A DNA stretch of 64,000 nt. It comes from Providencia rettgeri (GTDB lineage: Bacteria > Pseudomonadota > Gammaproteobacteria > Enterobacterales > Enterobacteriaceae). The translations under genes and the position numbers were made by a program. Under the pieces are notes generated by a model, which was not told the DNA's origin, ran no database searches, and was given only the letters and a program-made list of their open reading frames with translations. The DNA lies in contig NZ_CP053896.1 of NCBI RefSeq assembly GCF_013255915.1, positions 930,001 through 994,000 on the forward strand. The letters are read 5' to 3'. Of the stretch, positions 17,301-24,248 are shown piece after piece. Positions within the stretch are counted from its first letter, which is position 1, and every line of letters starts with the position of its first letter.

Positions 17301-19480
17301 CTCGCCTCGTTGCCAAAGGCGCGATGGATATTGCGGCAAAAGGCGGCTATCTCTATGCCCAAGCCATGGAAGAAAGCAGTTATTTTGAAGAGTATAAAAA
17401 GAAATGCAATCGATGGACGCTTTGTATTACGAAAAAGGAAGTGAGAAAAACACGCAGTGATAAAACCAATAAAGTCACTGAGTTTACTGCTGGTGGCGAT
17501 ATTAATCTGTATGCCAAGGATGATGTCACATTAGAAGCGACCAAAATTAATGCGGGCAAGAATGCCAAAATCACCAGCCAAACGGGCAAGGTCAATTTTA
17601 AAGCGGTCAAAAACTCGCAATTTGAACAGGTGATTACAAATTCAAACGGTTTTTATATCACCCAACGTAATAAAGGCTATACCTCAGATAAATGGGTTTT
17701 ACCTGCATTGCATATTGGTGGAAAACTAACAGTTGATGCGAATAAAGGGATCACTGCGGATGTTAAATCGAAAAATGGTCAGAGCTTAGAAAATGCCTTA
17801 GAGGCTCTTGGTAAAACAGAAGGTACACAGTGGCTTGCAGGCTTAAAAGACCGTGAAGATGTTCAGTGGAACTTAGTTAAAGACGCCTATGACAGTTGGG
17901 ATTATAAAAGCCAGAGTTTAAACCCGGTTGCTGCTGCGTTGATTATGATAACCGTTGCAGCGATGACGTCAGGTACAGCAACTAAATTTGCGGCTTGGGC
18001 AGCATCCGGTAGCAGTGGTACGAGTGCTGCAGTGATATCAGGCGCGGCTTACTCTGGTATGACAGCTCTTTCAACACAAGCAGCGATCGCACTGGCTGAA
18101 AACCAAGGAAACCTATCCAAAGCGCTTAATTCACTAGGTAAAAGCGAAACAGTTAAATCTATTGTTGCTCAAATGGTGATCTCCGGGGCGCTTAATGGCT
18201 TAGATGTCAAAATGGGATGGACAAAAGGGAATCCGGGGAATGCTAAGTTACCTTTATTAAGTAATGGGGATTGGAATAAGGTTGCTCAGCGTGTTGCCGC
18301 GCAATCTGTGATTAGTTCAACCGTGAATACTACAATCCAAGGTGGCAGTTTTACCGATAACTTTAAGAGTGCCTTACTCAGTAATATTGGCAATCAGGTG
18401 AATGCGGAAGGTGCAAAGTTAATCGGTGATAACGGAGAAATTTTAGGGCATACAGGCAAATTATTAAGTCACTCAGTTGTTTCAGGGATTAGCGCTGAAA
18501 TTGCAGGCGGAAATGCAAAAGGAGCTATAGTGGGTAGTCTTGCTGTTCAGTTAGCAGGGGTCACACTAAACAACAATTTAATTAATGAAAAAGAATGGCA
18601 AAAAGATTCTGAGAAATACGCTCAATTATCCCGCGTGTTAGGGGGATTTGCGGGTGCAATATTCACTGGTAACGCAGGAGGGGTCTACAGTGGTGCGGAC
18701 TCGGGAGAAAGTACCTTCAGGTTTAATCACTTACTTCATGAACTTGCAATGGATTTTGATAATGAAATGCAAAAGTGTGCTGGTAATACAAACTGCGAAG
18801 CTACACAAATAAAAAAATATGCTATGTTCAGCTTAATAAACAGTGGCAATTTAGATTTAGAAATAACTAATAACCCATTAGTTACACAAGATATCACTAA
18901 AACGAGAATATCAAATGCATTTGATTTAGCTAAAAGGCCTTACTGGGCTAGTTATCTAGGTTTTGATGTCATGCAAAATGACCTAGCAAAACAATACTTA
19001 ATGTATTGGAACTCACAAGACTTAAATAAAATAAACGCAAAAACACCGGGTTGGACAAAAGCAGCAGTATTAATATCAGATCCTGAAATACAAGCCTCAG
19101 TTATTTCATTAGGTTGGATAGGAAAACAACTTATACAAAAGAGTGTATTTACAGTGTCAAAACTAGGCTCTGATGAAATAACATTAATGATAAAAAGTAC
19201 ACAAACGGGCCTTAAAAATCCTAGTCAAATAGATCAAATGAAAATAGATATGCTCAGCAATAACTATAGATTCACTGCACCAGAAGGTATTATTGCTGGA
19301 TACGTCGATAAAAAAGGTATTCATTATATATCAGAAGGCAATCATAGAATGGTAGCAGCTAAAGAAATATATGTTAAAACAGGTGACTCGCAGTATATTA
19401 ATAAATTGATTGAAAATGGTAGATGGACTGTAGTTGAATCTGCTCCTGCTGGAGCAAAACCATTACCATCTAGAAACTAA
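14357..19480 (+). CDS. CdiA/TpsA-like filamentous hemagglutinin with a ParB-like C-terminal toxin candidate
   Basis: This 1707-aa exported protein has AAAGGA before its ATG. In order: extended signal region (1-35); TPS domain around 40-170 with NPNGITCNGCSFVNTPAITL near 137; hemagglutinin repeats to about 1080; a small hydrophobic region near 1190; a DUF637-type segment about 1255-1400; and a variable tip from about 1450. The last 90 residues include GYVDKKGIHYISEGNHRMVAAKEI, resembling the G.HR..A motif of ParB/Srx-fold domains used in some polymorphic toxins. No VENN motif is seen. It is short for a CdiA (often over 3000 aa). DNA from about 18.72 kb on is visibly more AT-rich than before, as expected for an exchangeable tip. 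Confidence 0.82.
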   Translation: MLNEQLPSRSKRILSYTIIFLTAVYPLHPAWGAAMTAADKNTQISQQNNVPIINISTPNGAGISHNKFQQFNVDKQGAVLNNATTNVNSQIAGQIKANTNLKGNAANLIINEVTGSSRSELQGKLEVAGKGANVLIANPNGITCNGCSFVNTPAITLTTGKPILDNKGALSAVEVKKGSVVIGANGMNTEAQTYADIISRATELNGQIKAKNLTLMQGTNRVDFQKGTVTPIAGEGAKPSISVDTKALGGMYANQVKLVSTESGVGINLSNMQANQNDLTLTVDGKITLAGNIQGKKDINVSTKNLQINTNANVNATKDITLATNTLANNGKVTAGKDMRVFADSISNTGNSALIQAQDNLWMQKNAKGDLSTLIENKSGTIKTNAGDLVVRTKQLTNMSLNTHYKENTIQPTSTSKNLLIDRVREGGGNYDVVMNAKLVNPLPNKWFGVADFSNAFYKEGVLVNTGQSIYSDDSVRLGEIVSGGNAYLNGNQITNDNGIISAKKNLILTGNTLDNSQNIGWKKYTYKNYVIDPSNSGSGIVNIRNIKELILETHYKIQGDVFILELIDNVKTKKGLHSGANLILDFKHSISSENKLPITSSLISKINHIDSPAYLMSAKNIILNSNNINISTNLQSENDLSIIAGQNINIHDAQLVAKQSQSLIAGNDLNLKQVNLTAKDSTLIAKNGDLQYSLNPVSAFKDNVLSPPVLNAANSLHIQAGKNITFDNAQLAKTNKLTLSANDNILIRRDELNLMKLAASEPVANINALLTKTGNWASSGEINLTAGKNIEARGIAFNSGKSLTFNAGQDILLGSKAIKDVDNVFKTNRYPELRSQLIANGNITLNAARDIDLQSANLQSTDKVIALSGRDIKLTATAYSAIPNPSEDNQDVRYVTSTLSGDKGITLASNGALIAQGSTIKSLGDITLSSGGNVRLESVKTNYRKQSGKKFEELYRQIGTEINSGKTLTILSEGSILFQASRLVAKGAMDIAAKGGYLYAQAMEESSYFEEYKKKCNRWTLCITKKEVRKTRSDKTNKVTEFTAGGDINLYAKDDVTLEATKINAGKNAKITSQTGKVNFKAVKNSQFEQVITNSNGFYITQRNKGYTSDKWVLPALHIGGKLTVDANKGITADVKSKNGQSLENALEALGKTEGTQWLAGLKDREDVQWNLVKDAYDSWDYKSQSLNPVAAALIMITVAAMTSGTATKFAAWAASGSSGTSAAVISGAAYSGMTALSTQAAIALAENQGNLSKALNSLGKSETVKSIVAQMVISGALNGLDVKMGWTKGNPGNAKLPLLSNGDWNKVAQRVAAQSVISSTVNTTIQGGSFTDNFKSALLSNIGNQVNAEGAKLIGDNGEILGHTGKLLSHSVVSGISAEIAGGNAKGAIVGSLAVQLAGVTLNNNLINEKEWQKDSEKYAQLSRVLGGFAGAIFTGNAGGVYSGADSGESTFRFNHLLHELAMDFDNEMQKCAGNTNCEATQIKKYAMFSLINSGNLDLEITNNPLVTQDITKTRISNAFDLAKRPYWASYLGFDVMQNDLAKQYLMYWNSQDLNKINAKTPGWTKAAVLISDPEIQASVISLGWIGKQLIQKSVFTVSKLGSDEITLMIKSTQTGLKNPSQIDQMKIDMLSNNYRFTAPEGIIAGYVDKKGIHYISEGNHRMVAAKEIYVKTGDSQYINKLIENGRWTVVESAPAGAKPLPSRN

Positions 19481-19492
19481 TAGGGTAATATC

Positions 19493-19852
19493 ATGACAAA
19501 AAATGAAATATATGTAGACATGTTATTTTGGATCCTTCCATACATAAGAAATATTCAATCTCAGGATAAAAAAATAAAATCTAAGGATTTATCATGTTAT
19601 TATGAATCTGAGCTAATACATAACTTACCAAATAAAATTCTAACGAATGAGTTCACTAGTAGTGATATATCATTTTTAAACTACCAAGCTAAATACTATT
19701 ATGAAAATTGCACTCCGAAAATCAGTGTGCTTTACTCAAAAAATATAGAATATATTAAAATGTTATTTATTTTAGTACCTGATGAGTTAAAAGATCAACT
19801 AACTTGGTCGGGTCCACAAAATAATTCTATAGTTAATCAAGAAACGAATTAG
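19493..19852 (+). CDS. Putative immunity protein for the CdiA tip
   Basis: This 119-aa soluble, slightly acidic protein starts 12 bp after the cdiA stop, with AGGG before its ATG. Position and size fit a CdiI immunity protein that neutralises the cognate C-terminal toxin in the cytoplasm. I recognise no domain. Visible features are a helical N-terminal half (LFWILPYIRNI, LSCYYESELIHNLPNKIL) and aromatic-rich middle (FLNYQAKYYYENC). Base composition is as AT-rich as the toxin tip, consistent with transfer as a pair. Function is inferred from context only. Confidence 0.65.
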   Translation: MTKNEIYVDMLFWILPYIRNIQSQDKKIKSKDLSCYYESELIHNLPNKILTNEFTSSDISFLNYQAKYYYENCTPKISVLYSKNIEYIKMLFILVPDELKDQLTWSGPQNNSIVNQETN

Positions 19853-20058
19853 CGTAAAATTTAATAGTTATTCATTCATTGTGGCGTTAATTTAAATATC
19901 CTAAATATTATATGGAGAGTGTAGTGGTACAGTGAACTTAACTAGTTAAAAATAAGTCTAATATATTGTTTTTAATGAATTTTAACTCCTTGTATCCATG
20001 ATGGGTTCCGGTGTGGAACCTATAATGGGGAGCAGACCCCGAAAATCAACTTCTTCTT

Positions 20059-20280
20059 GTGAGTGGTAGATATTTAGCAAAACGATTAACTGATTTTACT
20101 ATTAATTACTTTAGTCGAAATTCGTCTATAAAAACAATATCAACCTCAGAGATTGGAATGAAATGGTATTTACAAGGAGAGGGTAATACTCAAGAAATAT
20201 TATGTGAAGATACGATCGCTAAAATCTTACCAGACTTAGCTAGCGTAAGTAATTTATTATCAAAAATGCAAATGTCATAA
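20059..20280 (+). CDS. Small orphan ORF sharing its 3' end with two downstream immunity remnants
   Basis: A 73-aa ORF starting at GTG. Its last 16 residues (DLASVSNLLSKMQMS) recur at the ends of the remnants near 23.0 and 26.3 kb ([14 protein letters not shown]), while the rest differs. The shared tail plus shared downstream DNA suggests an immunity-type gene whose 5' part was swapped by recombination. Frame is open upstream to 20026 without a better start. Two short GC-rich hairpins (20004-20020 and 20027-20040) precede it; their role is unknown. It could be a non-functional fragment. Confidence 0.4.
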   Translation: MSGRYLAKRLTDFTINYFSRNSSIKTISTSEIGMKWYLQGEGNTQEILCEDTIAKILPDLASVSNLLSKMQMS

Positions 20281-20317
20281 AATAGGATTCTATTGCATTA
20301 ATAGACAATTGAATAAA

Positions 20318-20347
20318 CACAGGCGGCTATAATTTTAGCCGCCTGTG
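20318..20347. terminator. Hairpin terminator between orphan ORF and betT fragment
   Basis: A perfect 11-bp stem (CACAGGCGGCT / AGCCGCCTGTG) has an 8-nt AT loop. It lies between convergent genes, so it probably works for both strands. The right-hand copy near 26.35 kb carries a 6-bp duplication in its left arm. Confidence 0.65.
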
Positions 20348-20389
20348 AATTCTTATCGACACATTTTAGGTAATGTTTCTTTTTTGGGA

Positions 20390-20650
20390 CTACTTACCCA
20401 GTAAGTGCAAGAAATGAATATGTTTTTCATATTGGTCTAGGATATCGTGAATGATCTGCTCTTTTGCCCAGCCGTAGTCTTGCCGACCTTCTTTTAAGTG
20501 AATCTCAGCACGATAGTAGCGTTGCACCTCGCTCTTTTCATCATCACTTTCTGTCCCCATACCTGCTAAAGCAAAGGCTGGTTGAATATAGTAACGGAGG
20601 AGAAATTCATAGAAAAAGTTCATATCGTCGCCTAAATCGACTTCAAAGCT
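20390..20650 (-). pseudogene. Truncated duplicate of the betT 3' end
   Basis: The last 77 codons match the C-terminus of the intact BetT at 26.4-28.4 kb (RYYIQP.FAL.GMGTESD.EKSE, AEIHLKEG, KEQIIHDILDQYEKHIHFLH) with scattered changes and a three-residue deletion (DVM). Similarity stops near 20650. It has no promoter and lacks all membrane segments, so it is a recombination scar and not a gene. Confidence 0.9.
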
Positions 20651-20682
20651 AAATTACCAGTCCTTCCCACATGATTTAAATA

Positions 20683-20746
20683 ACAGAGCAGTCGGTTTCT
20701 ATATCACAATCAGCAACAACGGCAATAATGCGAGGCTCAAGTTGCG
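20683..20746 (-). other. Unassigned coding-like fragment
   Basis: The minus strand reads as an open C-terminal tail ending IIAVVADCDIETDCSVI and a stop at 20683-20685, joined on its right to a reversed cdiA fragment. It has no start and I do not recognise it. Confidence 0.2.
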
Positions 20747-20867
20747 TTTTAAACTCATCGCAAATGGTAATATTACGTTAAATGCGGCCCGTGATATTGA
20801 CTTGCAGTCGGCCAACCTTAAATCCACAGACAAGGTCATAGCGCTTTCAGGTCGTGATACTAAACTA
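20747..20867 (+). pseudogene. cdiA/tpsA internal fragment
   Basis: About 120 bp nearly identical to 16868-16982 within the intact cdiA gene (atggcaatattacgttaaat, gatattgacttgcagtcggc, atagcgctttcaggtcgtga). It has no start, stop or promoter and marks recombination with a second cdiA-type locus. Confidence 0.85.
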
Positions 20868-20957
20868 TCCTCAATTGCCGCCGTGCTAGAGCTCGAATTA
20901 TTTTGAATACCAATTTGTTTTCGTCATATTTCGCATTGTGACATTGTTGCTGGCACT
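20868..20957. repeat. Duplicated piece of the hpaR-downstream ERIC pair
   Basis: It matches the junction of the two ERIC elements at 12104-12203 (aactatcctcaattgccgcc ... ttttcgtcatatttcgcatt gtgacattgttgctggc). A fragment of the locus's own upstream region has thus been copied into the island. Confidence 0.75.
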
Positions 20958-21121
20958 GGCGTGCGGATATACTTAATCGTTATGCAGCCATTTTGGTCGG
21001 CAGGCGTTGGTCTATCACATCTTGAATCACATTTAGCCGTTTCACATCTTCCAATGTAAAAAATTCCGCTCTATAAGCAGTCATGTGCCCCCCTTAATAG
21101 TTAGCTTACGTGACGGACACC
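20958..21121 (-). mobile_element. Insertion sequence remnant, ISNCY-like transposase N-terminus
   Basis: On the minus strand, a terminal GGTGTCCGTCACGTAAGC is followed 37 nt later by an ATG at 21084 encoding MTAYRAEFFTLEDVKRLNVI and DVIDQRLPTKMAA, then a stop. This resembles the N-terminus of ISNCY/IS1202-group transposases; the remainder is missing, replaced by ERIC sequence. Family assignment is from memory of the N-terminal pattern. Confidence 0.55.
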
Positions 21122-21202
21122 TTAACTTAGCCCAGAGCGGACATTACAATTTTGCTATTACAGCGTTTGATCGCTTAAGCTCCTTTATGTTAACACTATG
21201 TA

Positions 21203-22126
21203 TTAATTACTTTTTTTATGCATTTTTTTATCTAAGTAGTCAATCCGTGATTGAATATCGGTGTAACCTAGTTGATAAGCTCTCTTGTATAAGTTGATCG
21301 CCTTCTCATAACTTTGAGGAACACCTAGTCCCTCCTCATACATTAAGCCCAAATTAATTAACCCGCCAAGCCCTTCTTTATTTGAAGCATCTTGATAGAG
21401 CTTTACTGCTTTATTGATATCGATTTGAACACCAAAGCCATGCTGATAAAGCAACCCCATTGAATTCATTGCCGCGGGATCTCCGTTTGCAATGCCTATT
21501 TCATAGCATTTTATTGCCTCATCATAATTTTCTAAGTCACTGTACAAATCACCTAATCGAGTAATCGCAAAATCATTACCGAATTTAATCGATTCTTTAT
21601 ACCATTTTTCAGCCAACTTAGTGTTTTTCTCTCCACCTCGACCATCTCTATATAAATCACCTAAACTCATCATGGCGCTGCTTGATTTATGCTTTTTAAT
21701 TGCTATTTCAAACATTTCTTTAGCTTTGATGTAGTTATTTTCGTATTTATATAATATACCTAAATTGTAGTCCGCGGAGGATGACCCAAGTTCAGCGGCT
21801 TTTTGATAAAGTAAAATGGCCTCATCTTTTCTCCCTTGGTCTTCTGTTAGCATTGCCAAACGATTCATCCCGTTTGCATCATTCTTATCCGACAGTCTCT
21901 GATAAATTTCTTTTGCCTTTTCGAGGTTTTTTGCGACACCAGTGCCCGTTTCATAAAAACGCCCGACGATTAATAAAGCCTCATCATCCCCTTGTTTTGC
22001 TAAAGCCTCACACGCAAGAAAATTATTCTCTTCAGGAATACATTTAATCGCAGGTTCAGAATAAGACAATACGGGATTGCATAAGAGTAGGAATACAGTG
22101 ACTATTGTAATTTTATTGTTTAACAT
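21203..22126 (-). CDS. Sel1-repeat periplasmic protein
   Basis: This 307-aa protein starts at the ATG at 22126 (AGGTGA upstream; a TTG at 22132 is possible). A signal peptide (VTVFLLLCNPVLSYSEP) is followed by about seven Sel1/TPR-type helical repeats, with signatures such as LIVGRFYETGTGVAKNLEKA, SLGDLYRDGRGGEKNTKLA, MGLLYQHGFGVQIDINKAV and LGLMYEEGLGVPQSYEKA. Sel1 proteins mediate protein contacts and some are immunity proteins to T6SS or polymorphic toxins. It starts 14 bp after the stop of the ORF at 22140-22445, which suggests an effector-remnant/immunity pair; that link is inference. Confidence 0.75.
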   Translation of the reverse strand: MLNNKITIVTVFLLLCNPVLSYSEPAIKCIPEENNFLACEALAKQGDDEALLIVGRFYETGTGVAKNLEKAKEIYQRLSDKNDANGMNRLAMLTEDQGRKDEAILLYQKAAELGSSSADYNLGILYKYENNYIKAKEMFEIAIKKHKSSSAMMSLGDLYRDGRGGEKNTKLAEKWYKESIKFGNDFAITRLGDLYSDLENYDEAIKCYEIGIANGDPAAMNSMGLLYQHGFGVQIDINKAVKLYQDASNKEGLGGLINLGLMYEEGLGVPQSYEKAINLYKRAYQLGYTDIQSRIDYLDKKMHKKSN

Positions 22127-22139
22127 AATCAAAATTCAC

Positions 22140-22445
22140 CTAAGAAAAGTTTTCATAGGGGTCATAAACAAACCGCAGTAAATAGATAACCTCAACATTT
22201 TCTTGCATGACACGAGGATTTCGAGATACCCGAGATTTTAGAATAAAATCCATCCCTCGTAGAGTCGGAGGGATTACACCAAGTTCTGCTGCTGTATCTA
22301 TTGTTCGTTTAACACCTTTTACTGATGTTACGCCAAAATCCTCTGTTCCTTTTACCCAGGGATTACTGAGTGCCGTTTTAACCGAAGGTTCATCACCATC
22401 ACACCGATAATAAATTGATTCATCTAACCCGTTAGGGGTAAACAT
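22140..22445 (-). CDS. Unrecognised 101-aa ORF upstream of the Sel1 gene
   Basis: I do not recognise this protein. It has no signal peptide or membrane segment. Visible features are a Trp/Gly-rich middle (SNPWVKGTEDFGVTSVKGVK) and a C-terminal half ILKSRVSRNPRVMQENVEVIYLLRFVYDP. Its 5' end overlaps the 52-aa ORF at 22424-22582 in another frame by 22 bp. It could be the frameshifted 3' part of a longer protein, possibly a toxin remnant whose immunity gene is the Sel1 protein. Confidence 0.4.
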   Translation of the reverse strand: MFTPNGLDESIYYRCDGDEPSVKTALSNPWVKGTEDFGVTSVKGVKRTIDTAAELGVIPPTLRGMDFILKSRVSRNPRVMQENVEVIYLLRFVYDPYENFS

Positions 22446-22582
22446 TCATTGGAGCGATTATGTGCGCTTTTAAGGTTTTTCAAAATTCGACGATAAATAG
22501 CCAACCTTTTTTCCATAGCTTCATTAGCATCCATGATTTCACCGTTTTTGCAGTAAAACCACTCTAAATCCCCACACTGCAT
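22424..22582 (-). CDS. Unrecognised 52-aa ORF, possibly the 5' part of a frameshifted gene
   Basis: ATG at 22582, stop at 22424-22426. It begins MQCGDLEWFYCKNGEIM, with three cysteines, followed by a basic helix (EAMEKRLAIYRRILKNLKSA). GGTGGGGGA lies upstream as a fair ribosome site. It overlaps the next ORF, and joining the two frames would give about 145 aa. Confidence 0.35.
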   Translation of the reverse strand: MQCGDLEWFYCKNGEIMDANEAMEKRLAIYRRILKNLKSAHNRSNECLPLTG

Positions 22583-22670
22583 ACAATCCCCCACCTTATC
22601 CTTAAGTTAAACTTAAATCATAAATGAAAGAGAATTAAATGAATACATTTAACTTTGTGTTTATTGATTA

Positions 22671-22917
22671 CCATAAGACCCATTATGCTAAACGAGCAAG
22701 TTTAGAGAATAAAACAGCCCGTTAGACATCATAAAACCGCCTCAGCGCGTTTTTAGCAACGTTGAGATTGAATGCGAAAACACACTGAAATCGTCGAAAA
22801 ACATAAACCTGTTTTGTGGTGATTAACGATTTAACCAACCGAGTCAACGAGGGTCGTAGCCGAATCAATTAGGAAAAAGACACGTGGTCATGTCTGTCTA
22901 TTTGAGGGATAAAACTT
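22671..22917. repeat. ~245-bp repeat element, copy A
   Basis: Nearly identical to 25805-26050. It carries no convincing ORF on either strand. It includes the imperfect hairpin AGACA-N8-TGTCT near 22879-22896. Both copies are followed directly by an immunity-gene remnant with the same tail, so the element appears to belong to the 5' flank of that gene. Confidence 0.85.
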
Positions 22918-23018
22918 TCTTCTACTACGCCAGATTAGCTTGTGAAAAATATTTAAAAGTTCATTCGGAAGACTTAGCTAGCGTAAGTACTTTATTATCA
23001 AAAATGCAAATGTCATAA
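22918..23018 (+). pseudogene. Immunity-gene remnant A (3' tail only)
   Basis: The reading [21 protein letters not shown] followed by a short tail and TAA at 23016 matches remnant B near 26.2 kb, but about 146 bp present in B (26051-26197) are missing here, including the start. The 3' flank (to about 23062) again matches the repeat downstream of the orphan ORF at 20.3 kb. Confidence 0.75.
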
Positions 23019-23062
23019 AATAGGATTCTATTGCATTAATAGACAATTGAATAAACATAGTC

Positions 23063-23127
23063 GGCTAACTTACTATCAAAAGGTAAGATCATTACGCTTT
23101 CAGACCATGATATTAAATTAGGCTTAA
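23063..23127 (+). pseudogene. Short cdiA-like fragment
   Basis: About 65 bp resemble the cdiA stretch near 16925-16982 (gtcggctaac, ggtaagatcattacgctttcag, catgatattaaatta) in diverged form. It precedes the orphan toxin fragment, as if a cdiA module had been joined here. Confidence 0.5.
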
Positions 23128-23142
23128 TATCTCAAAATTAAC

Positions 23143-23381
23143 CCCCTATCATAGAAAAAGAGCAGTTGCATGCCTTTGCGACTAACAAATTGGTTGAGGA
23201 AATTAATAAATTAAATTCTAAATCACAAGCCGAGAAGTTTGCAGTTGGGATTGGTGCTTATGATCCTTCTATGGAGAAAACAGCATTTGGGTTTAGTAAT
23301 GGTAAAGTCAGTGCGGAACTCGTTATGTTTTTATTGCTTTATGTGAAAAAAAATGGCTTACTAAAGCCAAATGCTACATAA
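23143..23381 (+). pseudogene. Orphan C-terminal toxin fragment, possibly deaminase-like
   Basis: Open frame without a good start (TTG at 23166 is weak); stop at 23379-23381. The segment KFAVGIGAYDPSMEKTAFGF resembles the N-terminal strands of deaminase-type polymorphic toxins, where an AE-containing motif follows; here only SAELVMFLLL is seen and the zinc-binding part is absent. It is followed 9 bp later by an intact small gene with AAGGA, the arrangement of an orphan toxin-CT/immunity module. The deaminase link is weak. Confidence 0.4.
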
Positions 23382-23390
23382 GGAAATCGC

Positions 23391-23786
23391 ATGAAACACC
23401 AAATAATCATGAGAATAATTGGATCTGAACAGGGGGTAATCACGAAAGACCTTTCAAATTCAAAAAATGATGCGATCCTAATTAATTCAATTAGTTATTC
23501 TAGAGAAAAAGATGAAAATGGCACTCCAATTCTACGATTGACGATTGATAAAGATTTGCGTCACTCAACCAAATTTATCTTTGATGCTATCAAAAACGAT
23601 GAAAAAATAGATATTACTCTTAAATATTTTATTGATGGGGAAGAACCTTCTATTATCAATTATAACAATGTCATTATTGACAGTATACAATCGTTATTTT
23701 GCGCTGAAGGATTCAATTTCGATGATAACCTTGCGATAAGACAAGGTAAACCGTATGAATTAATTCAAGTGATTTCATATAATTAA
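23391..23786 (+). CDS. Putative orphan immunity protein with weak Hcp-like pattern
   Basis: 131 aa, with AAGGAAATCGC before the ATG and only 9 bp from the preceding toxin fragment, so it is the likely cognate immunity gene. The sequence is beta-rich and hydrophilic (RLTIDKDLRHSTKFIFDAI, KIDITLKYFIDGE, NYNNVIIDSIQS). The spacing of strands is also reminiscent of Hcp tube proteins, such as the one at 25.2 kb, but without a close match. No catalytic motif is seen. Confidence 0.45.
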   Translation: MKHQIIMRIIGSEQGVITKDLSNSKNDAILINSISYSREKDENGTPILRLTIDKDLRHSTKFIFDAIKNDEKIDITLKYFIDGEEPSIINYNNVIIDSIQSLFCAEGFNFDDNLAIRQGKPYELIQVISYN

Positions 23787-23895
23787 GTATTATAACCTTG
23801 ATGGTGATTATTATAAATCACCACCATCAAAATGAAAAACAAGACTATTTACACCAATTAAGATAAAAAGCTATATATTAGTATCAGAGGTCATA

Positions 23896-24225
23896 GTGAA
23901 AATAAGAAATATAGATAAGTTAAATAAAAATGACTTTATCAAACTTAGTTCAATTCATTCATCCATTGGAAAAGGGGATGATTTTGATTCATGGTTTGAA
24001 GAATCAGTATCAAGTAAAAAGATTCCCAAAATATTGTATTTGATTTATATTATTAACTATTTAACTCTTGTTTTTTTTATGGGGGCACCATTAATTCTAT
24101 CACTAATACCTTTAACAATCGCATATTTAATCCCTGTATTAATGATTTTATTTATAGACTCAGTAAATAGTAAAATACCTTTTTTATTTTATCTATCCAT
24201 AAAATTTAAACTTTTAATTCACTAA
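23896..24225 (+). CDS. Small membrane protein convergent with the DUF4225 gene
   Basis: 109 aa from a GTG start (AGAGG upstream). The first 45 residues are polar; then two or three hydrophobic segments follow (ILYLIYIINYLTLVFFMGAP, LILSLIPLTIAYLIPVLMIL). It ends 23 bp from the end of the DUF4225 gene on the other strand. T6SS effectors acting on membranes often have membrane immunity partners, so it is a candidate immunity protein; the convergent arrangement is unusual for that role. Confidence 0.45.
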   Translation: MKIRNIDKLNKNDFIKLSSIHSSIGKGDDFDSWFEESVSSKKIPKILYLIYIINYLTLVFFMGAPLILSLIPLTIAYLIPVLMILFIDSVNSKIPFLFYLSIKFKLLIH

Positions 24226-24248
24226 TGAAAATAAAAAATTATAAAATA

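Larger units (their letters stand above)
20232..20650. repeat. Left copy of a ~420-bp direct repeat bounding the accessory segment
   Basis: It matches 26245-26670: immunity-gene tail, spacer, hairpin terminator and the 3' end of betT, with small differences. The two copies are in the same orientation about 6.0 kb apart, so homologous recombination could excise the intervening DNA and leave a single betT end. Confidence 0.85.

Noticed and set aside
20004..20040. Two adjacent GC-rich hairpins before the orphan ORF as a riboswitch or attenuator
   Set aside because: Short stems (6 and 4 bp) with no T-run or known motif; structure alone is not enough.
22671..22917. The 245-bp repeat as a coding part of a toxin
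   Set aside because: Stops occur in all frames I read on both strands; only a 16-codon frame is open.
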